DNA of 62,630 nt from Clostridia bacterium (lineage in GTDB: Bacteria; Bacillota; Clostridia; Monoglobales; Monoglobaceae). The position numbers were made by a program, and so were the translations under genes. The DNA lies in the NCBI GenBank assembly GCA_017397725.1, contig JAFQIA010000012.1, positions 1 through 62,630 on the forward strand, given 5' to 3'. The notes under the pieces were generated by a model, which was not told the DNA's origin, did no database searches, and worked only from the letters and a program-made list of their open reading frames with translations. Each line of letters begins with the position of its first letter. Within the stretch, counting starts at the first letter, position 1. Positions 9,168 to 17,120 of this stretch are shown here, one piece after another.

Positions 9168-9998
9168 TTATTTCATTGTTTTGAGGGCATCAAATGCTTT
9201 TTTCAGCCATTGTTCGCCTTCAAGGGTTTCAACCTCGCCGTTGTCACAAGCCTTGGCAATGGCGGGGTCAATGGGGAGCTGACCCAGAACCGGAATCTCA
9301 TAGTCCTTTGCCACCTCATCAATATGGCTTTCGCCATAGACAGCGATTTTTTCGTCGCAATGGGGACATTGGACATAGCTCATATTCTCCACCAAGCCCA
9401 AGATGGGGATATTCATCATCTTTGCCATCTTGACCGCTTTGCCCACAATCATGGAAACCAGTTCCTGAGGTGAGGTTACCACCACAATGCCGTCTACCGG
9501 CAGGGATTGAAAGACAGTCAGAGGTACATCGCCGGTGCCCGGAGGCATATCCACAAACATGTAATCAATCTCATCCCAAACCACATCGGTCCAGAACTGC
9601 TTGACGGTACCCGCAATCACTGGACCACGCCAAACCACGGGATCGCTGTCGTTTTCCAGTAGCAGGTTCACCGACATTATTGAAATACCTGACGGGGTAG
9701 ATGCCGGCAGAATCCCATATTCATTGCCGGTTGCCTTCTGGTTGATGCCAAAGGCTTTGGGAATAGACGGGCCGGTGATATCCGCATCCAGAATGGCGGT
9801 GCGATAACCCGCCTTCTGCATTCCTGATGCCAGCAGGGAGGTCACCAAGGACTTGCCGACACCGCCCTTACCGCTGACGATACCAATCACCTTTTTTACA
9901 TGGCTCATACTGTTGGCAGGCGCCAGAAAACTCTGTTGTTCTTTTCTTTCGCTGCAGGATTCGCCGCAGCTTGCGCAATCGTGGGTACATTCACTCAT
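9168..9998 (-). CDS. Mrp/NBP35-type Fe-S cluster carrier ATPase
   Basis: A 276-aa P-loop ATPase. The deviant Walker A is GKGGVGKSLVTSLL (about residue 40); VDMPPGTGDVPLT follows, with the CPHC zinc/Fe-S cysteine pair near residue 205 (SYVQCPHCDEKI). A Cys-rich N-terminus (HDCASCGESC) is typical of many anaerobe Mrp proteins. It binds and transfers 4Fe-4S clusters to apoproteins. I chose the ATG at 9998 over an upstream GTG because GAGGAG is 8 nt before it. Last gene of the six-gene minus-strand operon, 5 nt after DUF4364. Confidence 0.92.
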   Translation of the reverse strand: MSECTHDCASCGESCSERKEQQSFLAPANSMSHVKKVIGIVSGKGGVGKSLVTSLLASGMQKAGYRTAILDADITGPSIPKAFGINQKATGNEYGILPASTPSGISIMSVNLLLENDSDPVVWRGPVIAGTVKQFWTDVVWDEIDYMFVDMPPGTGDVPLTVFQSLPVDGIVVVTSPQELVSMIVGKAVKMAKMMNIPILGLVENMSYVQCPHCDEKIAVYGESHIDEVAKDYEIPVLGQLPIDPAIAKACDNGEVETLEGEQWLKKAFDALKTMK

Positions 9999-10003
9999 TG
10001 TTA

Positions 10004-10525
10004 TCACTCCTCAATCTTTTTTATCAATGCCTCGTAAATCTCACGGGCATGGATGTTCAAATTTTTTGCCGCTTTTTCTGCCTGTGCGCGGGAGCCTGCA
10101 AAGATACGCAGCTCCAAAAGCGGGTCCCCCGCATCCAACATCTGGAGCGATGCCATATACTGCTGGGGGGCGGTGGGCAGAATCTCGGTGTAGATGGCGT
10201 TGGGGTCGGTCTGCTCCTGAAATTTGATGGTCTGGACCGCCTTCTCAATCTTCTGCCGGATGCTTTTGGGAATCCGCTCAAAAAAGAAGTCGTTGGTGTC
10301 CTTTCCCTTTTCGCTCAGGCTGAAACAACGGTCATCCCGATAAAAGGTGCTCTCAGCATATCCATCCTCCACCAGCTCATCCATCAGCTCCGAAAGCTCG
10401 AAATATCCCATCACATCTCTGTCTAAGGTAAGAACCTCGCTAAGTCGCGACATTCCCACCGGTTCTACATACCGTTTGAGGGTATAGAGAATGGCAAACT
10501 TCATTTCATCTCTATCCAAAAACAT
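10004..10525 (-). CDS. DUF4364 family protein
   Basis: A 173-aa Clostridia-type DUF4364 protein. The first ~90 residues look like a winged helix (MKFAILYTLKRYVEPVGMSR, then FELSELMDELVEDGYAES), followed by a C-terminal alpha/beta region. Function is not established; the N-terminal fold suggests DNA binding. It lies 12 nt after degV in the operon. Confidence 0.75.
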   Translation of the reverse strand: MFLDRDEMKFAILYTLKRYVEPVGMSRLSEVLTLDRDVMGYFELSELMDELVEDGYAESTFYRDDRCFSLSEKGKDTNDFFFERIPKSIRQKIEKAVQTIKFQEQTDPNAIYTEILPTAPQQYMASLQMLDAGDPLLELRIFAGSRAQAEKAAKNLNIHAREIYEALIKKIEE

Positions 10526-10537
10526 AGGACCACCTCG

Positions 10538-11410
10538 TTATTTGTTTTCGTAATTTTCGTAAGGCTGTTTGTGCTTAAAGAAGATTCCAATGACCCCTAG
10601 TCCTGCGTGGGAGGTGATAATCGGACCCACATCCATCACCGAGATGGCGTTCGGGTTTACCCGCTCGGTGAGCATTTGGGTGATGATTTCCACCTTATCG
10701 GGTGCATCGGAATGGAGCACGATAACCTCGTTGTTCTTCGGGTCGTCCATTCGTTCCTCAGCGTAATCCACCAAGACAGACATTGCCTTTTTCAGCCCCC
10801 GCACCTTGCGGTAAGCCTCTACCAAGCCGTCGTTGATGTTAAGAATCGGCTTGATGTCCAGCACCGTGGCAATTGCCATAGAGGAGGCTTTGATTCTGCC
10901 GCCTTTTTTCAAAAAGGTCAGGTCATCCACCACAAAATATGCAGTATCCCGATGGTAGGTTTCGTTTAGGAATGCCAGAATCTCTTCCTTGCTCTTGCCA
11001 TCCTGTGCCATCTGTGCCGCCTCTACGGCAGGCTTTCCAATGACATAGGAGAACATGGTAGAATCCACCACCGTAATGTCAAAGCCCTCTTCGTTCAGTT
11101 GTCCCGAAACCATACAGGCGGTGTTGTAAATCCCGCTCCCCTTTTGGGAAATGGAAATATGGATGATGGAATCCCCGTCTTTGCCCAAACGGCGGTAAAT
11201 ATCTTCCAAATCCGCCGGACTCATCTGGCTGGTGGAGGGGATTTCTCCACTCTCTTTTAAGATTTTGTAGTATTCTTTGGGGTCAAGGTCAATGTCGGCA
11301 CGGATGCTCTTTTCCCCCAAATGGAGCATAAAGGGAAGTACCTCAATCCCATACTTCAGCGCCACATCCTTTGGAATGTCTGCCGCTGCGTCGGTCATAA
11401 TACGAATCAT
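10538..11410 (-). CDS. DegV family fatty-acid-binding protein
   Basis: A 290-aa DegV-domain protein. The N-terminal DAAADIPKDVALKYGIEVLP and the central STSQMSPADLEDIYR are family signatures. DegV/FakB proteins bind a fatty acid and present it to the FakA kinase for phospholipid synthesis. FakA is not in the window, so the partner is unproven. The start ATG overlaps the trmL stop (GTATGA), which indicates translational coupling. Confidence 0.88.
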   Translation of the reverse strand: MIRIMTDAAADIPKDVALKYGIEVLPFMLHLGEKSIRADIDLDPKEYYKILKESGEIPSTSQMSPADLEDIYRRLGKDGDSIIHISISQKGSGIYNTACMVSGQLNEEGFDITVVDSTMFSYVIGKPAVEAAQMAQDGKSKEEILAFLNETYHRDTAYFVVDDLTFLKKGGRIKASSMAIATVLDIKPILNINDGLVEAYRKVRGLKKAMSVLVDYAEERMDDPKNNEVIVLHSDAPDKVEIITQMLTERVNPNAISVMDVGPIITSHAGLGVIGIFFKHKQPYENYENK

Positions 11411-11895
11411 ACCAATCTTCCTTCCTTTGCTAAATTTTCAAACCCTGTCTGCCGCAATACTTCATAGGCGATGATTGCCACCGAGTTGGACAGATTCAAA
11501 GAGCGTTTGTTTTCTTTCATCGGAATCCGGATACAGGTATCCAGATTCTCCTTGAGCAAACCTTCGGGCAGACCTTTGGTTTCCTTGCCAAACACCAAAA
11601 AGATTTCTTTGTCACAAGAAAAATCTGCCTCGCAATAGGTGTTGCTCCCTTTGGTTGTGCAGTAATAAAACTTGCCGTCAGGATATGCCGCCTGGACCGC
11701 ATCAAAGGATGGGTGCTCGTAAAGCTCCAATTCGTCCCAGTAATCCAGCCCTGCACGACGCACCTGCTTTTCACTGATGTCAAATCCCAAGGGGTGCACC
11801 AGATGCAGCGCTGCACCAATCACACTGCAGGTTCTTGAAATATTTCCGGTGTTGGCGGGAATCTCCGGCTCCACCAATACAATATGTAATTTCAT
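11407..11895 (-). CDS. trmL: tRNA (cytidine(34)-2'-O)-methyltransferase
   Basis: SPOUT methyltransferase of 162 aa. Family blocks are visible: VEPEIPANTGNISRTC near the N-terminus, VFGKETKGLPEGLL (about 100) and the knot region IPMKENKRSLNLSNSVAI at the C-terminus. TrmL 2'-O-methylates the wobble base of tRNA-Leu. I chose the ATG at 11895 because AAAGGTG is the ribosome site; the in-frame GTG at 11904 lies within it. Confidence 0.92.
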   Translation of the reverse strand: MKLHIVLVEPEIPANTGNISRTCSVIGAALHLVHPLGFDISEKQVRRAGLDYWDELELYEHPSFDAVQAAYPDGKFYYCTTKGSNTYCEADFSCDKEIFLVFGKETKGLPEGLLKENLDTCIRIPMKENKRSLNLSNSVAIIAYEVLRQTGFENLAKEGRLV

Positions 11896-11916
11896 TATAA
11901 TCACCTTTTATTTTTT

Positions 11917-13452
11917 CTATGCCCAGAACTTTCGGTCCAGAGAGCGATATTGGATTGCCTCTGCCAGATGCTCCGGACGGATTTCTTCGCTCTCTGCCAA
12001 ATCCGCAATGGTTCTTGCCACCTTTAAGATGCGGTTGTGGGCACGGGCGCTCAAACCAAGATTCTCAAATGCCTGTTTCAAAAGCTCCGAACCTTCCGGC
12101 GACAGAGCGCAATATTCTTCCATCAACGCCGGTGTCAGGCGGGCGTTGGAATAAATTCCTGTTTCCTGATACCGCTTGCGCTGGATTTCCCTTGCTTTGT
12201 TGACCCGCTCTTTGATAACTGAAGAGGGCTCTGCTCCCGCATTTTTCTGCTCCAAATCCTCATAGGGTACGGCAGAAACTTCAATGTGTAAATCAATCCG
12301 GTCAAGGAGAGGTCCGCTGACCTTGCTTAAATACTTTTTGATTTGGTGGGGCGCACAGCCACAGCTATGGGTCTTGTCCCCGTAAAAACCGCAGGGACAA
12401 GGATTCATCGACGCCACCAGCATCACTTCGCAAGGATAGGAATGGGTCCCCTGTGCACGGGTGATGGACACGCTGCCATCCTCCAAGGGCTGACGCAGAA
12501 TTTCCAAGGCATCCTTGCGGAATTCCGGCAGTTCGTCCAAAAACAATACTCCGTGATGGGCAAGACTGACCTCGCCGGGGCGCGGGTTGGAGCCTCCGCC
12601 CGAAAGACCCACCGCCGAAACGGTGTGATGAGGGTTGCGGAACGGACGACGGGTTACCAAGGGTTGCTCCTGACTGAGTTTTCCAGCAATGGAGTGGATT
12701 TTGGTCACATCCAACGCCTCTTCAAAGCTCAAATCCGGAAGGATGGAGGGAATCCGCTTTGCCAGCATGGTCTTTCCCGCACCGGGCGGGCCGATCATCA
12801 GAACATTATGCCCTCCTGCCGCCGCAATTTCTAAGGCACGCTTGGCAGCCTTTTGGCCTTTTACTTCGGAAAAATCAGGTCCGCCTTGTAACCCCAGCCG
12901 GAACAGGGCATCCACATCCGCTGCTGCGGGTGTTATCTTTTTCTGCCCCGAAAAATGGGCAAGCAATTCCTGCAGGGAATCGGCACCATATACTTCCACG
13001 CCCGAAACCACCGCCGCCTCAGCGGCATTTTCTTTGGGCAAAAATACCCGTTTGATTCCCTGCTGGTATGCGCAAATGGTCATGGGCAGAACCCCGTGGA
13101 TGGGGCGCAAACTGCCGTCCAAAGAAAGCTCGCCAAAAAAGGCGGAGTCGGTGAGAGAACAGATGGAAACCTGTTCTGAGCTGATTAGCATCCCGATGGC
13201 AATGGGAAGGTCCAAATAGGCGCCTTCTTTTTTGATGCCCGCAGGGGCAAGGTTGACCACCACCCGCTTGCCGGGAATCTGATAACCGCTGTGCTTGACT
13301 GCCGCACGGATTCTTTCTTTGGATTCTTTGACGGCGTTATCCGGCAGTCCAACAATTTCCCACACGGGAACGCCGGCACTCACATCGGTTTCTGCTTGGA
13401 TGAAGTATCCTTCAAGCCCGTGAAGGCCCACACTGTTAATCTTGGAAATCAT
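11917..13452 (-). CDS. YifB/ComM family Mg-chelatase-like AAA+ ATPase
   Basis: A 511-aa protein with an N-terminal ChlI-type domain (GLHGLEGYFIQAETDVSAGV, VGLPDNAVKESKERIRAA), a central AAA+ module with Walker A GPPGAGKTMLAKRIPS (about 215) and Walker B VLFLDELPEF, and the C-terminal Mg-chelatase subdomain with a Cys cluster (CPCGFYGD, HSCGC). Relatives (ComM) are hexameric helicases promoting branch migration during integration of transformed DNA; the role in Clostridia is inferred. It starts 2 nt after the pseudouridine synthase stop. Confidence 0.92.
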   Translation of the reverse strand: MISKINSVGLHGLEGYFIQAETDVSAGVPVWEIVGLPDNAVKESKERIRAAVKHSGYQIPGKRVVVNLAPAGIKKEGAYLDLPIAIGMLISSEQVSICSLTDSAFFGELSLDGSLRPIHGVLPMTICAYQQGIKRVFLPKENAAEAAVVSGVEVYGADSLQELLAHFSGQKKITPAAADVDALFRLGLQGGPDFSEVKGQKAAKRALEIAAAGGHNVLMIGPPGAGKTMLAKRIPSILPDLSFEEALDVTKIHSIAGKLSQEQPLVTRRPFRNPHHTVSAVGLSGGGSNPRPGEVSLAHHGVLFLDELPEFRKDALEILRQPLEDGSVSITRAQGTHSYPCEVMLVASMNPCPCGFYGDKTHSCGCAPHQIKKYLSKVSGPLLDRIDLHIEVSAVPYEDLEQKNAGAEPSSVIKERVNKAREIQRKRYQETGIYSNARLTPALMEEYCALSPEGSELLKQAFENLGLSARAHNRILKVARTIADLAESEEIRPEHLAEAIQYRSLDRKFWA

Positions 13453-13454
13453 GG

Positions 13455-14165
13455 TTATTCTCCTTCTAACAAGGCAAGTTCTTCCTTTCCCAGTTCCCGA
13501 ATTTCCCCTGTCTGCATAGTTTCATCCAGAACCAGTTGGTTCATGGCGATTCGTTTGAGGTAAGTGACACGCTTGCCGACGGATTCAAACATCCGTTTGA
13601 CCTGATGGAATTTTCCCTCGTAAATGGTCAGCTGAATGTGGGAAACCTCGCCGGAGGAAAGAATGGTCAATTCTGCCGGCTTGGTTTGGTAGCCGTCATC
13701 CAGAACCACGCCTTTTTTGAAGGCGGCTTGGTCTTCTTCCGTGACACAACCGGCAATCTCCGCCTCGTAGGTCTTGGGAATGTGCCGATTGGGGCTGAGC
13801 AGACGATGGGCAAGCTTTCCGTCATTGGTGATGAGGCAAAGCCCCTCGGTGTCAATATCCAGTCTGCCTACCGGAAAAGGCTCAAAATGCAGATATTCCT
13901 CCGGCACCAAATCCAGTACCGTCGGCAGTTTGGCATCCCAAGTGGCAGAAACATAGCCTGCCGGCTTGTTCAGCAACAGATAAACAAACTCCCGATACGC
14001 AAGTCGCGTGCCGAACAAGAAAACCTCGGCAGTTTCCGGTGCAATCTGGGTTTCCGGTCGGGGCTTTTCTATGCCCGAAACGGACACCGCGCCGCCGCGA
14101 ATCAATTTTTTAATTTCACTTCGGGTACCTGCACCGCAGTCCGCCAGATATTTGTCCAGCCGCAT
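13455..14165 (-). CDS. RsuA/RluB-type rRNA pseudouridine synthase
   Basis: A 236-aa protein. The S4-like RNA-binding domain occupies residues 1-60 (MRLDKYLADCGAGTRSEIKK). The catalytic domain has the family aspartate motif GRLDIDTEGLCLITNDG and the later HQVKRMFESVGKRV. It converts a specific uridine of rRNA to pseudouridine. The start at 14165 follows GAGGTGG closely; the upstream ATG at 14177 and longer readings lack a ribosome site. First gene of a six-gene operon running down to mrp. Confidence 0.92.
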   Translation of the reverse strand: MRLDKYLADCGAGTRSEIKKLIRGGAVSVSGIEKPRPETQIAPETAEVFLFGTRLAYREFVYLLLNKPAGYVSATWDAKLPTVLDLVPEEYLHFEPFPVGRLDIDTEGLCLITNDGKLAHRLLSPNRHIPKTYEAEIAGCVTEEDQAAFKKGVVLDDGYQTKPAELTILSSGEVSHIQLTIYEGKFHQVKRMFESVGKRVTYLKRIAMNQLVLDETMQTGEIRELGKEELALLEGE

Positions 14166-14222
14166 CTTCCACCTCATATTTTCTCTGTTTTTCGCATAGT
14201 ATCTTCTAAGGAGGAGAATCCT

Positions 14223-14663
14223 ATGTTTCGTCACCCCAAAACCCTTGCCAAACTGTCCTTTTTGTTTTGTTCCCTGTTTTTGGCAGGGGTTCTTTTGTTG
14301 TTGTTTGGCATCGATTCCGGCGTGAATCGGGAAAACCTCGCCCTGCTCCGTTCTTACGGCTGGCAGGTGGAGGAAAAACCCACGGAAATCTCCCATTTTA
14401 CCATTCCCTTAGCACAAAATCCGGTGGTTGAGGCCTTGCAAGCCGTCACCCAAAAGGATGGGTTTGACCTGTCCTCTCACAAGGGAAAGCATACCACCCG
14501 CTATACCTATCGGGTGCTGAACCATGCCGATTCCAAAGACGGCACGGTTTATCTGTATGTGTTTGTGACCAAGGATGGTATCATTGCCGCTGTCCTTGGC
14601 TCTCCCTCACCGGACGGATTTTTGCTCCCTGTTTCGGATATTTCCGGACAGGTGCAAGAATAG
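14223..14663 (+). CDS. DUF4830-like single-pass membrane protein
   Basis: A 146-aa protein with an N-terminal membrane segment (LSFLFCSLFLAGVLLLLFG) and an outer domain containing NLALLRSYGWQVEEKP and the C-terminal TVYLYVFVTKDGIIAAVLGS, which resembles the DUF4830 family of unknown function. TAAGGAGGAGAA precedes the ATG. It is divergent from the pseudouridine synthase. No function can be assigned. Confidence 0.7.
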   Translation: MFRHPKTLAKLSFLFCSLFLAGVLLLLFGIDSGVNRENLALLRSYGWQVEEKPTEISHFTIPLAQNPVVEALQAVTQKDGFDLSSHKGKHTTRYTYRVLNHADSKDGTVYLYVFVTKDGIIAAVLGSPSPDGFLLPVSDISGQVQE

Positions 14664-14729
14664 TTTTTCCATTATCTTTCAGTATATCATATCCTTTTGA
14701 TAATTTCCATAGCTTTTCCAAACTTTTTA

Positions 14730-14758
14730 TTGAATTTCTTTTCTTTTTATAGTATACT
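14730..14758 (+). promoter_or_regulatory. Sigma-A type promoter of the metY-like gene
   Basis: TTGAAT, 17-nt spacer, TATACT, 38 nt before the start. The ~130-nt gap upstream was inspected for a SAM riboswitch or T-box; neither is apparent. Confidence 0.6.
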
Positions 14759-14796
14759 TGGCGTATACGAATGATCATTACCAAGGAGGAATCTTT

Positions 14797-16068
14797 ATGC
14801 ATATTGATACCAAATGTATTCAGTCCGGCTACACACCGGAAAACGGAGAACCCCGGGTTCTCCCCATCTACCAAAGCACTACTTGGAAATATAGCACCAC
14901 CGAGCAGATGGGCAGACTGTTTGACCTGGAGGAAAGCGGCTATTTCTATACCCGTCTTGCCAATCCCACCAACGATGCAGTTGCGGCAAAAATCGCAGAT
15001 TTGGAGGGTGGCGTTGCGGCAATGCTCACATCATCCGGACAAGCTGCCTGCTTCTATTCCATCTTTAATATCTGTCAGGCAGGGGATCACTTTGTTTGCT
15101 CCTCTTCGGTGTATGGCGGAACCTTCAATTTGTTTGGGGTGACCATGAAAAAGATGGGCATTGAGGTTACCTTTGTAGACCCCGATGCGGATGAGGAAAC
15201 CCTTAACAAAGCATTCAAGGAAAACACCAAAGCCATGTTCGGCGAAACCATCGCCAACCCCGCTCTGGTGGTTCTGGATATTGAAAAATGGGCAAAGATT
15301 GCCCACGCGCATCAGGTGCCTTTGATTATCGACAACACCTTTGCAACACCGGTGAACTGCCGTCCCTTTGAATGGGGTGCAGACATCGTGGTGCACTCCA
15401 CCACCAAGTATATGGACGGACACGCTACCTCCGTTGGCGGTGCCATCGTGGATAGCGGCAACTTCGATTGGGAGGCTTCCGGCAAGTTCCCCGGGCTCAC
15501 CACCCCCGATGCGTCCTATCACGGCGTGACCTACACCAAAAAATTCGGCAAGGCGGCATTCATCACCAAGGCGACAGCACAGGTGATGCGGGATTTGGGG
15601 TCTATCCCCTCTCCCCACAACGCATTTTTGCTGAATCTGGGCCTGGAAACCCTGCCCCTCAGAATGAAAAAGCATTGTGACAACGCACAGGCAGTGGCAG
15701 AGTATCTGGCAAAGAACGAAAAGGTTTCCTGGGTGAACTACTGTGGTCTGCCCGGTGACAAATACCACGCTCTGGCAGAAAAATATCTGCCCAATGGCTC
15801 TTGCGGTGTGATTTCCTTTGGGGTCAAGGGCGGCAGAGAAGCGGCGGTTACCTTTATGGACAGCTTAAAGCTGGCAGCCATTGTTACCCACGTGGCAGAT
15901 GCCAGAACCTCAGTCCTGCATCCTGCAAGCCATACCCATCGTCAGCTCAATGATGAAGAGTTGAAGGCGGCAGGGGTTACCCCTGATTTGATTCGGTTCT
16001 CGGTAGGTATTGAAAATGCTGAGGACATCATTGCGGACATTCAGCAGGCATTGGATCAGGTGAAATAG
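14797..16068 (+). CDS. O-acetylhomoserine sulfhydrylase / PLP-dependent Cys-Met metabolism enzyme
   Basis: A 423-aa fold-type I PLP enzyme. The phosphate-binding SSGQAACFYSIFNICQAGDH, the PLP aspartate in LIIDNTFATP and the Schiff-base lysine in VHSTTKYMDGHATSVGG are visible. The end FSVGIENAEDIIADIQQALD is typical of this family. Sequence features such as TRLANPTNDAVAAKIADLEGG and TTPDASYHGVTYTKKFG favour O-acetylhomoserine aminocarboxypropyltransferase (MetY, sulfide to homocysteine) over methionine gamma-lyase, but the two cannot be fully separated by eye. The start has CAAGGAGGAATC upstream. A GNAT gene follows after 1 nt. Confidence 0.85.
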   Translation: MHIDTKCIQSGYTPENGEPRVLPIYQSTTWKYSTTEQMGRLFDLEESGYFYTRLANPTNDAVAAKIADLEGGVAAMLTSSGQAACFYSIFNICQAGDHFVCSSSVYGGTFNLFGVTMKKMGIEVTFVDPDADEETLNKAFKENTKAMFGETIANPALVVLDIEKWAKIAHAHQVPLIIDNTFATPVNCRPFEWGADIVVHSTTKYMDGHATSVGGAIVDSGNFDWEASGKFPGLTTPDASYHGVTYTKKFGKAAFITKATAQVMRDLGSIPSPHNAFLLNLGLETLPLRMKKHCDNAQAVAEYLAKNEKVSWVNYCGLPGDKYHALAEKYLPNGSCGVISFGVKGGREAAVTFMDSLKLAAIVTHVADARTSVLHPASHTHRQLNDEELKAAGVTPDLIRFSVGIENAEDIIADIQQALDQVK

Positions 16069-16069
16069 G

Positions 16070-16990
16070 ATGGTTCGGTTTGCCAAGCCTGAGGACCTTC
16101 CTTTTCTCAAGCAGGCGTGGGAAGTCTGCTTTGAGGACTCCAAGGCGTTTATTGACTGGAACTTTGCAGAAAACTTTTCCTGTGCCGATACGTTGATTGC
16201 AGAGGTGGACGGCGTTCCTGCCTCCAATCTGCAGCTGATGCCTCACCGGATTCAGCTGGGCAGGTTCACCTATGACATCAACTATGTGTCCGGCGTGGCA
16301 ACCCTGCCCCAATTCAGGAATCGGGGATTGGTACGGGAGCTTTTCTCCTTTGCCTTTCCTGTAATGCAGGAGCGAAAGCAACCCATCAGTTTGCTGGTTC
16401 CCTTTGACTATGGATTTTACGAAAAATTCGGCTACCGCAAATGCTATGACAAGACCTATCTCTATGCCGACACCCTGCCGGAAAAGAACTACCACAAGGA
16501 TTTGTCGGAGGATTTGATAGAAACCCTTGACCGCATCTACCGTATGGAAATGCAAAACCACAACGGCTATGCACTGCGGACGCCCCTTGACTGGAGAAAA
16601 ATCTTAACGGATTTGATCCTGCTCTCTGAGGGACGGGTGCTTGTGGAGCCGGAGGGCTATGCCCTGATTGCTCCTCGCAAAGAGGGTGGCTATGAAGTCC
16701 ACGAATTATGCGGCAAATGTTCGCTGACTCCCCGTCAGGAGGAAAAGCCGTTTGCCATGGCAAGAATTGTGGATGCCAAGCGACTATTGGCAGATAGCGC
16801 AGAGAATTTTGAAGGTTCTGTGCGACTGAGGATTCAGGACGCGCAGATTCCTCAAAACAACTTCACCTGCCGGATTGCAGGGGGTACCCTTACTCCTTGC
16901 GAGGGGTTTGATGTTTCTTTGGACATCAAAGAACTTGCCCCCCTTATTTTCACCTCCGGCAAAAAGCCCTACCTAAATATGATCTTTTAA
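16070..16990 (+). CDS. GNAT N-acetyltransferase (Eis-like architecture)
   Basis: A 306-aa protein. The N-terminal GNAT domain has the acetyl-CoA loop region GVATLPQFRNRGLVRELF; LVPFDYGFYEKFGYRKCYDK is characteristic of the Eis-like group. The second half (from about 150) matches the second GNAT/SCP2-like portion of these multi-domain acetyltransferases. Substrate unknown. It begins 1 nt after the metY-like stop and is certainly co-transcribed. Immediately after its stop lies the 124-bp inverted-repeat element. Confidence 0.85.
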   Translation: MVRFAKPEDLPFLKQAWEVCFEDSKAFIDWNFAENFSCADTLIAEVDGVPASNLQLMPHRIQLGRFTYDINYVSGVATLPQFRNRGLVRELFSFAFPVMQERKQPISLLVPFDYGFYEKFGYRKCYDKTYLYADTLPEKNYHKDLSEDLIETLDRIYRMEMQNHNGYALRTPLDWRKILTDLILLSEGRVLVEPEGYALIAPRKEGGYEVHELCGKCSLTPRQEEKPFAMARIVDAKRLLADSAENFEGSVRLRIQDAQIPQNNFTCRIAGGTLTPCEGFDVSLDIKELAPLIFTSGKKPYLNMIF

Positions 16991-16993
16991 CGC

Positions 16994-17117
16994 ACAACAC
17001 AGGGGACGGTTCTCTGTGTTCGATGGCGCCATCCATTGGAGAAATAAAAAATCCTACCGCAATGTACGGTAGGATTTTTGTTTGCATAACAACACAGAGA
17101 ACCGTCCCCTGTGTTGT
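16994..17117. repeat. 124-bp inverted-repeat element with internal terminator, copy A
   Basis: Perfect 27-bp terminal inverted repeats (16994-17020 and 17091-17117) begin ACAACACAGGGGACGGTTC. Between them is a 13-bp terminator hairpin at 17047-17079 (AAAAATCCTACCG / CGGTAGGATTTTT). The element fills the gap between the convergent GNAT and GH28-like genes, ending 3 nt from the latter's stop. Its reverse complement aligns end to end with 30884-31006. It is probably a non-autonomous palindromic mobile element adopted as a bidirectional terminator. Confidence 0.85.
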
Positions 17118-17120
17118 GGT

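Noticed and set aside
14664..14796. SAM riboswitch or T-box ahead of the metY-like gene
   Set aside because: No conserved junction, antiterminator or specifier structure could be found; only a plain promoter is supported.
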